Below, piece by piece: positions 17,305-25,407 of a stretch of 56,777 nucleotides of DNA (its first letter is position 1; each line of letters begins with the position of its first letter). The translations under genes were made by a program, and so were the position numbers. The DNA lies in assembly GCA_031082225.1 (NCBI GenBank), contig JAVHLG010000020.1, forward strand, positions 1 to 56,777, given 5' to 3'. This DNA is from Desulfovibrionaceae bacterium (lineage in GTDB: Bacteria > Desulfobacterota > Desulfovibrionia > Desulfovibrionales > Desulfovibrionaceae). The notes below the pieces were generated by a model. That model was not told the DNA's origin. It made no database searches and was given only the letters and a program-made list of their open reading frames with translations.

Positions 17305-18456
17305 GTGCGCAATTCCAGAAACATGTTTTTGGTACTTGGCGTCATGGCTGCGGTCATGTGCCTGTGGCTGGAGCCGGCCTGGGCCGACCGCCTGAGCGAC
17401 GCCATCGCCAAGGCCCCCCAGGGCGCGGAAGCGGGGCAGATCGATCCCAGCAAACCCACAGGCTTCCTGGGCATCCCCGGAGCGCCCCAGGTGAACATGA
17501 TCCTGGCCTTCGTGTGGGCCGTGTGGGTCGGCTGGATCTTCTCCACCGTGGGCGCCTTCGGCGGCGTCATGGCCGGTGTGGGCCACATCTCCGTGTTCGG
17601 TTTCGGCAACTACGCCAAGGGCTTCAAGACCACGGCCCCGGAACTCAACAAACTGGTCACCGACTCCATCCGGACCTCCAACCAGTGGCTGGTGGGTCTC
17701 TCGGCGCTCATTTCCTCCTGGAACTACTACCGCATGGGCCGACTGGTGCTGCCCCTGGCCATCGCCCTGGGCATCGGCTCCATCATAGGAAGCTATAGTT
17801 CTGTCGCCTTGACAGCAGGCAAGGTGTCCTTCTCGGCGTATCAGGGCTATTTCGGCCTGTTCGTCCTGGCCCTTGGCTGTTACCTGTTCTACGAGACCAC
17901 CCCGGCCGGTCAGGCTGGCAAGCAGAAAACCAAGGCCGCGGTCAAGGCCTTCGAAGAGACGGTCAAGAAGCAGAAGTCCGGCGAAAAGGTGGACGTAAAG
18001 GCCCTGGGCGTGAAGACCACCTCGTTTAGCCTGACCAAGGTGAGCTTCACCTTCTACGGCGTGGAATTCTCCTTCAACCCCATCATCCCGCTCCTGGGCG
18101 GCATCGTCATCTCTGCCGTGGCGGCCTTTTTGGGTGTCGGCGGCGGGTTCATCCTGGTGCCCTTCCTGACCAGCGTGGCCGGCCTGCCCATGTATCTGGC
18201 CGCCGGCACCTCGGCCCTGGCCGTCCTGGTGTCCATGATCACTTCCATCGCCAAGTTCATGGGTGGCGGCACGCCCATCGACTGGACCCTGATCGGCCTG
18301 GAACTGGTGGGCATCGTGGTCGGCTCCATCATCGGCCCCAGGACCTCCAAGTACATCCCGGACGTGTGGCTCAAGCGCCTGTTCATCGTCCTGGCCCTGT
18401 ACGTGGGCATCGACTACACCCTGCGCGGCTTCTTCAATTTCCGGATCTTCGGTTAA
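17305..18456 (+). CDS. TauE/SafE-family permease (putative sulfite/sulfonate exporter)
   Basis: A polytopic membrane protein of 383 aa. It has an N-terminal hydrophobic leader (MFLVLGVMAAVMCLWLEPAWA), two groups of helices, and a central hydrophilic segment rich in Lys (about 200-245). The glycine-rich motifs expected of PF01925 are present (STVGAFGGVMAGVGH; AAFLGVGGGFILVPFL). Family members export or import small sulfur anions such as sulfite or sulfoacetate. The start is the GTG at 17305, eight bases after AAGGAGG. An ATG nine codons earlier has no such site. It lies next to the unusual nuo cluster, but no functional link is shown. A strong terminator follows. Confidence 0.85.
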   Translation: MRNSRNMFLVLGVMAAVMCLWLEPAWADRLSDAIAKAPQGAEAGQIDPSKPTGFLGIPGAPQVNMILAFVWAVWVGWIFSTVGAFGGVMAGVGHISVFGFGNYAKGFKTTAPELNKLVTDSIRTSNQWLVGLSALISSWNYYRMGRLVLPLAIALGIGSIIGSYSSVALTAGKVSFSAYQGYFGLFVLALGCYLFYETTPAGQAGKQKTKAAVKAFEETVKKQKSGEKVDVKALGVKTTSFSLTKVSFTFYGVEFSFNPIIPLLGGIVISAVAAFLGVGGGFILVPFLTSVAGLPMYLAAGTSALAVLVSMITSIAKFMGGGTPIDWTLIGLELVGIVVGSIIGPRTSKYIPDVWLKRLFIVLALYVGIDYTLRGFFNFRIFG

Positions 18457-18513
18457 CATGCAACGTCTCGTGCTCGCGGCCCCGGAACCCTTCCCGGGGC
18501 CGCGCCACGCCCG

Positions 18514-18551
18514 GGCCGACGACGACATATCCCTCGTCGTCGGCCTTTTTT
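18514..18551 (+). terminator. Intrinsic terminator of the TauE/SafE gene
   Basis: A 12-bp perfect stem, GGCCGACGACGA with TCGTCGTCGGCC (18514-18525, 18534-18545), followed by six T's. Confidence 0.95.
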
Positions 18552-18630
18552 CCATAGCCGTGCGCCCTTTTCTCAGCGAAGGCCCTGTGCTATCCTGTCT
18601 ACGAAGATCACCCGCCTTCCAGGAGCCGAC

Positions 18631-19305
18631 ATGGATTATGTCTCCCACGCCACACGCCTGATCGACGCCTTTTTCATCTTTTTCTTCCGCATCCCGGAGG
18701 ATGCGGCCGTGGGATTCTACCTCGGGTGCGCCGTTGTGGCCGCGGTGACCGTGTTTGTGGGCGACATCAGCCAGGCCCTGGCCCACAGGATCAACCTGTC
18801 CCATTTCCGGTCCCAGACCAAGGACATGGTGCATCTGCACAACCTGTCCATCAAGGCCCTGCGCCGGGGCGACAAGGAAAACTACAAGGCCGCCAACAAG
18901 CTGGCCAACGACACCTTCGGCAAGGCGTTTTTCACCCGGGCGGCGCTTTTCACCGTGTCCATCTGGCCCCTGCCCTTCGCCATGGGCTGGCTGGCCGGAC
19001 GCTTCCAGGGGGTGGACATCCCCCTGCCCATGCTGGAAAAGGTCGTCGGCTTCAACGCCATCTTTCTGCCCGTCTACATCCTGACGCGCATCGCCTATTC
19101 CCGGATCAAGCCGAAAATCGGATTCCTGCGCCGTCTGGACCCGGGTCTGGCCCCTCCCCCGGAAGACGAGGAGAAACCCATTCCCTGGATCGAGGTGATC
19201 GAGGAGGGCATGCCGTCAAAAAAATCCGCCGGGGAAAAGGGCGGGGCCGCCTCGCCCACGACAGCCTCGGCACAGGAGGCGGCGGAAGCCGTGGCCCCAA
19301 AATAA
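18631..19305 (+). CDS. Three-helix membrane protein with internal charged helix
   Basis: I do not recognise a named family with certainty. 224 aa: a hydrophobic N-terminus and TM1 (about 28-50), a basic amphipathic stretch (about 55-95, HNLSIKALRRGDKENYKAAN), two further helices (about 105-125 and 135-155), and an acidic then Ala/Ser-rich tail. This TM, cytosolic helix, TM, TM order resembles the DUF106/EMC3-like branch of the YidC/Oxa1 superfamily, but that is a guess from topology. CAGGAG precedes the ATG. It stands alone between two terminators or gaps. Confidence 0.75.
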   Translation: MDYVSHATRLIDAFFIFFFRIPEDAAVGFYLGCAVVAAVTVFVGDISQALAHRINLSHFRSQTKDMVHLHNLSIKALRRGDKENYKAANKLANDTFGKAFFTRAALFTVSIWPLPFAMGWLAGRFQGVDIPLPMLEKVVGFNAIFLPVYILTRIAYSRIKPKIGFLRRLDPGLAPPPEDEEKPIPWIEVIEEGMPSKKSAGEKGGAASPTTASAQEAAEAVAPK

Positions 19306-19477
19306 CCCGCATCCCACGGCAGGCGTCGCGTGCGCCATCCGGGGGATGCAGGCCGGGCTCCCCGCAACGGCCAGAGGTCACCATGCGGGACAACCGGGGA
19401 GGGCTCGCCTCCCGGTCGGCCGCAGGGCGAACGCCCTCCCCCCCCGGTGGCCCCGGCCAAACGCCTTTGGAGCGCCT

Positions 19478-20410
19478 ATGCGCCGTGTGCGTCTCATGAT
19501 GATTGCCGTCCTGGCCTTCGCCGTCTGGGGATGCAGCGAGGAGGAGCCGGCCTTCCAGGTGAACCTGGGCAGGCGCGTGGAGACCTCCGTGTCCGTGCCC
19601 AAGCGGGCCGTGACCTACGCCTATCTGCCCCAGTTCGCCCATACCGTCTCCTACGAGCGCCACCGGCTATTGGTGGAATATCTGCAAAAGGCCACGGGCC
19701 TGCCCATCCGCCAGATCTTTCCCGACACCTTCGACGAGCACGTCAAGATGGTGGAGCGCGGCGAAATCGACATCTCCTTCTCCAATCCCTTCGTCTACAT
19801 CCGCATGGCCGCCGCCGGGGCCAGGGCCTTTGCCAGGATCATCGAGCCCTCGGGCGCTCCCGAATTTTACAGCCAGATCATCGTGCGCAAGGACAACCGC
19901 AACATCGAACGAATCGAGGACTGTCGGGGCAAGCGCTGGCTGGCCGTGGACCCGTCCTCGGCGGGGGGCTACATCTATGCCCTGGGGGAATTCTACGACA
20001 ACGGCATCCGCCGCGAGGACTTCGCCGAGATCGCCTTCGCCCCCGGCCCCGGCGGCAAGCAGGAAAAGGTGGTCATGGCCGTCTACGCCGGGGCCTACGA
20101 CATCGGTTCCGTACGCGACGGGGCCCTGTCCCTGCTCAAGGACAAGATCGACCTGGCCCAGGTCCGCATCCTGGCCGAATCCAAACGCTATCCGGGCTGG
20201 GTCTACGCCCACCGGCCGGGCCTTGATCCCGAGGTGGTGAACAAGATCTCCCGGGCCATGTTCGCCCTCAACATGGACCGGCCCGACGAGGCCCTCATCC
20301 TGCGCACGGCAGGCATGCGCGGCATCATCCCGGCCGTGGACGCCGACTATGCCCCCGTGCGGGAGCTGGCCACGAAACTCGGTCTGGAAGCCCTGGAGGC
20401 CATCCAGTAG
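19478..20410 (+). CDS. PhnD-family substrate-binding lipoprotein
   Basis: A periplasmic solute-binding lipoprotein of 310 aa. It has a type II signal (MMIAVLAFAVWGC) with lipobox cysteine C19. PhnD-like features include the domain start TYAYLPQFAHTVSYERHRLLVEYL, DISFSNPFVYIRMA and the SSAGGYIYALG phosphate/anion loop region. There is no permease or ATPase gene nearby. Instead the stop codon overlaps the GTG start of a membrane histidine kinase, which suggests that the protein is the ligand-sensing partner of that kinase, as the PhnD-like AioX is for AioS. TTGGAG precedes the ATG. Confidence 0.85.
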   Translation: MRRVRLMMIAVLAFAVWGCSEEEPAFQVNLGRRVETSVSVPKRAVTYAYLPQFAHTVSYERHRLLVEYLQKATGLPIRQIFPDTFDEHVKMVERGEIDISFSNPFVYIRMAAAGARAFARIIEPSGAPEFYSQIIVRKDNRNIERIEDCRGKRWLAVDPSSAGGYIYALGEFYDNGIRREDFAEIAFAPGPGGKQEKVVMAVYAGAYDIGSVRDGALSLLKDKIDLAQVRILAESKRYPGWVYAHRPGLDPEVVNKISRAMFALNMDRPDEALILRTAGMRGIIPAVDADYAPVRELATKLGLEALEAIQ

Positions 20411-22485
20411 TGCGCGTTCTCGACAAGCTCAAATTCAGCACCAAGATCAATCTGGGCACGCTTTTTATCGTGACCCTGATCGCCCTGCCCCTGGCCTTCG
20501 TGGTCAGCCGCATGGCTGCTGACGCGCTCATCGACGAAACCAAGAAACGCGGCATGGTCATCTCCGAAAACCTGGCCTCCCGGGCCGCCGATTCCATGCT
20601 GGCCATGGATCTGCTGCGCCTGAAAAACATGGTGGACGAATACAAGGGCGTACAGGACATCGTGTACGCCTTCATCACCGACCGTGACGGCAACGTCATG
20701 GTCCATACCTTCGTCCAGGGCTTTCCCGTGGAGCTTCTGGCCGCCAACGAGGCCGACGACGCCACCCCGTCCCACGTCCGGCTGCTTTTCACCGGCCGGG
20801 ACTACATCTACGACTTCGCCGCCCCCATCCTGATCGTGGGGGCCCGCTTCGGCACCGCCCGGGTGGGCCTGTCCCGCGCCCAGACCCAGAACTCCGTCAA
20901 CCGGCTGGTGTTTTTCATCTTCGCCCTCTCGGGCGCGGCCCTGGTCCCGGCCATCCTGTTCAGTTCCCTGTTCGCCAGGCAGGTCACCCGGCGCATCGGG
21001 CTTTTGCGCGAACATGCCGAAGAAGTGGTCAAGGGCAACCTGGACATGCGCACCGGCCCCATCGTGGCGGCGAACTGCTGGGAGATCATGAACTGCGACC
21101 TGACCCACTGCCCGGCCTACAACGACACCCGCAGGCGGTGCTGGTATCTGGCCGGGACGCTGTGCCCCGACTGCTCCGACGCCGAGGACGGGGACAAGGA
21201 GGAGTCCTGCAAGAACTGCCCGGTATACAACCGCAACAAGGGAGACGAGATCCAGGATCTGGCCGAGACCTTTGACGTCATGGCCCTCAGCCTCAAGACC
21301 CACCTGGAAGAACTCAAGCAGGCCGAGGGCGTGCTGACCCGCCAGGAACAACTGTTGCGCACCATCCTGGACGCCACCCCGGATTTCGTGTGCCTGATCG
21401 GGGACAATCTCAAATACCTGTCCGTGAACAAGGCCTTTGCCGACTATGTGGGGCGCACGGCCCATGACATCGAGGGGCTCTCGGAATTCGACCTGTTCCC
21501 CGAGGCCGAGGCCAAGCTCACCCGCGAGGAGGATCTGCGCGTGGTGCGCACGGGCCTGCCCTTTGACCGCGAAAAACGCGCCCGGCGCGGCCAGCGGGAC
21601 ATGTGGCTGCATGTGGTGCGGGCCCCGGTCTTCGACAAGGACGGCCGGGTCATGGGACTTTTGCGCACGGCCCGGGACGTGAGCCAGCTCAAGCTCTTCC
21701 AGGAACAGCTCATCCAGTCCCAGAAGATGGAATCCGTGGGCAAGCTGGCCGGGGGCGTGGCCCACGAGATCAACACCCCCCTGGGCGTGATCCTTGGTTA
21801 TTCCCAACTGCTGCAGGAGGAAGTGGACAAGGACAGCCAGATATACGAAGATTTGAAAATCATGGAGAAACAGGCCAAGGTCTGCCGCAAAATCGTGGCC
21901 GATCTTTTGGGTTTTTCCCGGCAGACGGACAGCGCAAAGCTCGAAATGTGCTTCAACAACTCGCTCATGGAGGCCATAAGCCTGGTGCGCCACACCTTCG
22001 GGCTGGACAAGGTCTACATCATGACCGATCTCGACGAACGCATGCCCATCATCTACGGCGACCCGGAAAAGCTCAAGCAGGTGTGGATCAACCTCCTGAC
22101 CAACGCCCGCGACGCCATGGTCGAGAGCGGCGGGCTGCTTCTGGTGCGTTCCCGCCTGGATTCTCCGGCCCAGAAGGTGACGGCCTGGTTCGCGGACACG
22201 GGATCGGGCATCGACACCGAAAATCTGCAAAAAATCTTCGATCCGTTTTTCACCACCAAACCCGTGGGCCAGGGAACGGGCCTGGGGCTGTCCGTGTCGT
22301 TTGGCATCATCGAGGACCACGACGGTTCCATCACCGTACAAAGCCCCGTCCCCAAAGGGTTTTTCAACCAGGAAGCGAAAGAGGCCCCGGGACGCGGCCC
22401 GGGCACGCTCTTTGTCGTGGATCTTCCCCTGGATCATGCGGAAACCCTGGAACCTGACCACGCGATCGACAAAGGAAGGACGTAA
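20410..22485 (+). CDS. Membrane sensor histidine kinase with two-CW cysteine domain and PAS
   Basis: Autophosphorylating sensor kinase, 691 aa. TM1 about 15-35, a periplasmic domain to about 160, TM2 about 165-188, then HAMP. From residue 223 there is a cysteine-rich two-CW domain (NCWEIMNCDLTHCPAY, RRCWYLAGTLCPDC, CKNCPVY). A PAS domain (about 310-425) follows, then HisKA with His452 in GGVAHEINTPLG and an HATPase_c domain (QVWINLLTNARDA, DTGSGI, GTGLGLSVS). The GTG start overlaps the lipoprotein stop (TAGTG), with GGAGG 10 bases upstream. The single-domain receiver follows without a gap and is the likely phosphate acceptor. Confidence 0.92.
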   Translation: MRVLDKLKFSTKINLGTLFIVTLIALPLAFVVSRMAADALIDETKKRGMVISENLASRAADSMLAMDLLRLKNMVDEYKGVQDIVYAFITDRDGNVMVHTFVQGFPVELLAANEADDATPSHVRLLFTGRDYIYDFAAPILIVGARFGTARVGLSRAQTQNSVNRLVFFIFALSGAALVPAILFSSLFARQVTRRIGLLREHAEEVVKGNLDMRTGPIVAANCWEIMNCDLTHCPAYNDTRRRCWYLAGTLCPDCSDAEDGDKEESCKNCPVYNRNKGDEIQDLAETFDVMALSLKTHLEELKQAEGVLTRQEQLLRTILDATPDFVCLIGDNLKYLSVNKAFADYVGRTAHDIEGLSEFDLFPEAEAKLTREEDLRVVRTGLPFDREKRARRGQRDMWLHVVRAPVFDKDGRVMGLLRTARDVSQLKLFQEQLIQSQKMESVGKLAGGVAHEINTPLGVILGYSQLLQEEVDKDSQIYEDLKIMEKQAKVCRKIVADLLGFSRQTDSAKLEMCFNNSLMEAISLVRHTFGLDKVYIMTDLDERMPIIYGDPEKLKQVWINLLTNARDAMVESGGLLLVRSRLDSPAQKVTAWFADTGSGIDTENLQKIFDPFFTTKPVGQGTGLGLSVSFGIIEDHDGSITVQSPVPKGFFNQEAKEAPGRGPGTLFVVDLPLDHAETLEPDHAIDKGRT

Positions 22486-22848
22486 ATGGCCAACATCATT
22501 GTCTTGGACGACGTCATCGACGCCGGGGTGCTCATCAAGCGCATCCTGGAACGAAAAGGACACGCCGTCACGGTCTTCACCGAAGAGGAGGAGGCCCTGA
22601 CGCACATCGGCAAGGCCAGGCCGGACATGGCCATCCTGGACATCAAGCTCAAAAAGATGACCGGGGTGGAGGTGCTGGAGGAAATCAAGAAACGGTCGCC
22701 CGCCACCCGGGTCATCATGCTCACGGGCTATCCCACCCTGGAGACGGCCCGGGAGTCGGTACGGCTGGGGGCCTGCGAATACTGCGTCAAACCCATCGAC
22801 AAGGACGAACTGGAACGCAAGGTGGCCGACGCCTTGGAAAACGCCTGA
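22486..22848 (+). CDS. Single-domain response regulator
   Basis: A CheY-like receiver of 120 aa with no output domain. The acidic pair is in VLDDVID, the phosphoacceptor is Asp52 in AILDIKLKKM, the conserved Thr is in MLTGYP, and Lys is in CVKPID. It starts directly after the histidine kinase stop codon, behind AAGGAAGGACGTAA. Without an output domain, it must act by protein contact. The next gene encodes a PEP-synthase-like protein, which is a candidate target. Confidence 0.93.
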   Translation: MANIIVLDDVIDAGVLIKRILERKGHAVTVFTEEEEALTHIGKARPDMAILDIKLKKMTGVEVLEEIKKRSPATRVIMLTGYPTLETARESVRLGACEYCVKPIDKDELERKVADALENA

Positions 22849-22871
22849 ACCGGAAACCGGGAAAACGCGCC

Positions 22872-25403
22872 ATGTCCCTTACCCAGCTCTTCCGCCACTG
22901 GACCTATCAGATCTTCGCCCCGGGCGTCCTCTTGCGCGAGAAATACAACGCCTTCAAGGAACTCTTGCGCTACGACGACCTGTGCCTGGACATCATCGCC
23001 GAGATCGAGGAAATCCATTACGGCAACGAGCACGCCGACTGGGCACGCATCGTATGGCTCTGCAAGCGGCTGAGTTCCGCCGTGGAGCACCTGACGACCC
23101 AGTTGACCCTGCTGTCACCCGCCAAATACGTGGATCTGCCCGAATACGCCCGCAAGATCGATTTCTACGTGCGCATGGCCCTGGACGTGCCTGCGCCGGA
23201 CATGTCCCCCCCCTACCTCCTGAGCCTGGCCGAGGCCGCCGCGCGCCCCGAACTGGTGGGCGGCAAGGCCGCCGCCCTGGGGCGGCTCCATGCCGAGGGC
23301 GGCATTCCCTGTCCGCCGGGGGTGGTGGTCACGGCCGGGGCCTTCCGGTACATCCTGGAGGCTGCGGAGCTGCGCCCCAAGCTCGACGCCAAACTGCGCA
23401 AGGTGATCCTCTCCAAACCCGACGAGATGGCCGGGCTGGCCGCCGAATTGCGCCAGATGATCCTTTCCGTGCATGTGCCCGAGGAAATCGCCGTCCCCCT
23501 GCGCCAGGCCGCCGAGGACATGGCCCGGGCCGGAAACGGTCTTCTGGCCGTGCGCAGTTCGGCCCTGGCCGAGGACGGCCTGGCCTCCTTCGCCGGACAG
23601 TACGAGAGCGTGCTCTCCGTGCGTCCCGAAGAGGCGGTTGCGGCCTACAAGGCGGTGCTGGCCTCCAAATACGGCCCCCGGGCCCTGACCTACCGGGTCT
23701 TGAGCGGGCTGTCCGACGAGGAAACCTCCATGGCCGTCTTGATCATGCCCATGATCGACGCCAAAAGCGCGGGCGTGCTGTACACCCTTGATCCGGGCGG
23801 CCGGGTGCAGGGCCGCGAGGTCATGGGCGTCTATGCCGCCAAGGGCCTGGGCACGGCCGTGGTGGACGGATGCATCATCCCCGAATCCGTGGTGGTGAGC
23901 AGGGACAAACACCCCCGCGTCCTGTCCCGCGATCCGGATCCCGGGGACCACGATGCCCCGGACGTGGCCCTGCCTGACGAGGCCGCCGAGCGGTTGGCGG
24001 AAATCGGACAGAGCCTGGAAAGGCTTTTCGGCCATCCCCAGGATGTGGAATGGGCCATGGACAAGGCCGACGACCTCTTCATCCTGCAGAGCCGGGACGT
24101 CGGCAGGGGCCAGGAGAGCGCCGCGCCGCCTCCCGAAGAGGCCGACGACCTTTTCGACGCCTATGTGGACGATGCCCTGCCCTCCGGGCTTGAGGCCGAT
24201 GACCGCCCGGCCCCCCTGCTGAGCGGAGGCGCAAGGGTGTCCAACGGGACGACGGCGGGACGGGCCGTACACGCCCAGACGGTCATCGAGGTCTCGACCA
24301 TTCCCGAGGGGGCGATTCTTCTGACCCCCACCCTGTCGCCGGCCCTGGCCCGGCTGGCCGGGAGGGTGGCCGGGGTGATCGCGGCGGCCGGCAGCCGGGC
24401 AGGGCATTTTGCCTCGGTGGCCAGGGAATTCGGACTGCCCGTGGCCGTGTTCGGCCCGGACATCTTCACCCGCATCGCCGACGGCCAGGACATCACCCTG
24501 GACGCCAACGCCGGGATGGTGTTCCCCGGCCGGGTGGAGAGCCTGATCGCGGCGGCGGCCGCCCCCGGTCCGAAAAAGGCCACTGCGGCGGGCATGCGAC
24601 TGGAAAAAATCATCCCCCTGGTGGCCAGACTGACCCTGACCGACCCGGAGTCCCCGGATTTCGCCCCGGCCAACATGCGTTCCATCCACGACATCGTGCG
24701 CTTCGCGCATGAAAAAAGCGTGGCCGAGATGTTCTCCCTGGTGGGCCGTGGCGGTCGCGGGCTGGCCTCGGCCAAACGTCTGAAGACCCCGCTGCCCTTC
24801 ACCATGTACATCCTGGATCTGGGCGACGGCCTTTTCGAAGGCCTGGAGGGATCGCCCACCGTGGCCCCGGGGGAAATCAAGAGCGCGCCCATGTGGGCCA
24901 TATGGTCCGGGCTGACCTCGCCCCAGGCCTCCTGGGAGGACGATGCCCAGTTCGTGGACTGGGAGGAGCTTGACCGCATAAGCGGCGGCATCTTCAGCGG
25001 CAAATCAAAGCTTCTGGCCAGCTATGCGGTCATCTCCGCCAACTATGCCCACCTCATGATCCGTTTCGGCTACCATTTTTCGGTGCTGGACACGGTCTGC
25101 GGCCCAGACGACAAAAACAACTACGTCAATTTCCGCTTCAAGGGCGGCGGCGGCAGCCTGGAACAACGCCTGGCGCGCATCGAGTTCATCTCCCGGGTGC
25201 TCAGCCACTTCAGCTTCACGGTATCCGTCAAGGGCGACATGCTCGATGCCCGCATGGCCCGGGAAAACGAGGTCATCATCCAGAAACGCCTGGCCATGCT
25301 CGGCTACCTTCTGGCCCGCACCAAGCTCATGGACATCACCCTGTCCGAGACCACCAACATGCGGGCCCTGGTGGACGACTTCCTGGACAAGACCGACCGG
25401 TAG
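22872..25403 (+). CDS. PEP-synthase-like protein with non-standard C-terminal domain (paralogue 1)
   Basis: 843 aa. After an N-terminal helical segment (about 1-105), residues about 115-410 match the ATP-grasp nucleotide-binding domain of pyruvate phosphate dikinase/PEP synthase (GGKAAALGRL, LLAVRSSALAEDGLASFAGQ, DVEWAMD). Residues about 450-555 match the phosphohistidine swivel domain, with His512 in SRAGHFASVAREFGLP. The usual PEP/pyruvate TIM barrel is absent. A ~270-residue domain replaces it (RSIHDIVRFAHEKSVAEMF, MYILDLGDG, NYVNFRFKGG). The same arrangement recurs in the paralogue at 42645-45284. The role is unknown: a phosphotransfer function controlled by the adjacent kinase/receiver is inferred. 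Confidence 0.85.
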   Translation: MSLTQLFRHWTYQIFAPGVLLREKYNAFKELLRYDDLCLDIIAEIEEIHYGNEHADWARIVWLCKRLSSAVEHLTTQLTLLSPAKYVDLPEYARKIDFYVRMALDVPAPDMSPPYLLSLAEAAARPELVGGKAAALGRLHAEGGIPCPPGVVVTAGAFRYILEAAELRPKLDAKLRKVILSKPDEMAGLAAELRQMILSVHVPEEIAVPLRQAAEDMARAGNGLLAVRSSALAEDGLASFAGQYESVLSVRPEEAVAAYKAVLASKYGPRALTYRVLSGLSDEETSMAVLIMPMIDAKSAGVLYTLDPGGRVQGREVMGVYAAKGLGTAVVDGCIIPESVVVSRDKHPRVLSRDPDPGDHDAPDVALPDEAAERLAEIGQSLERLFGHPQDVEWAMDKADDLFILQSRDVGRGQESAAPPPEEADDLFDAYVDDALPSGLEADDRPAPLLSGGARVSNGTTAGRAVHAQTVIEVSTIPEGAILLTPTLSPALARLAGRVAGVIAAAGSRAGHFASVAREFGLPVAVFGPDIFTRIADGQDITLDANAGMVFPGRVESLIAAAAAPGPKKATAAGMRLEKIIPLVARLTLTDPESPDFAPANMRSIHDIVRFAHEKSVAEMFSLVGRGGRGLASAKRLKTPLPFTMYILDLGDGLFEGLEGSPTVAPGEIKSAPMWAIWSGLTSPQASWEDDAQFVDWEELDRISGGIFSGKSKLLASYAVISANYAHLMIRFGYHFSVLDTVCGPDDKNNYVNFRFKGGGGSLEQRLARIEFISRVLSHFSFTVSVKGDMLDARMARENEVIIQKRLAMLGYLLARTKLMDITLSETTNMRALVDDFLDKTDR

Positions 25404-25407
25404 CCCC

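Noticed and set aside
20347-22605. 752-aa minus-strand protein opposite the histidine kinase
   Set aside because: It is the mirror frame of the kinase and receiver, rich in His, Gly and Gln as GC-rich shadows are.
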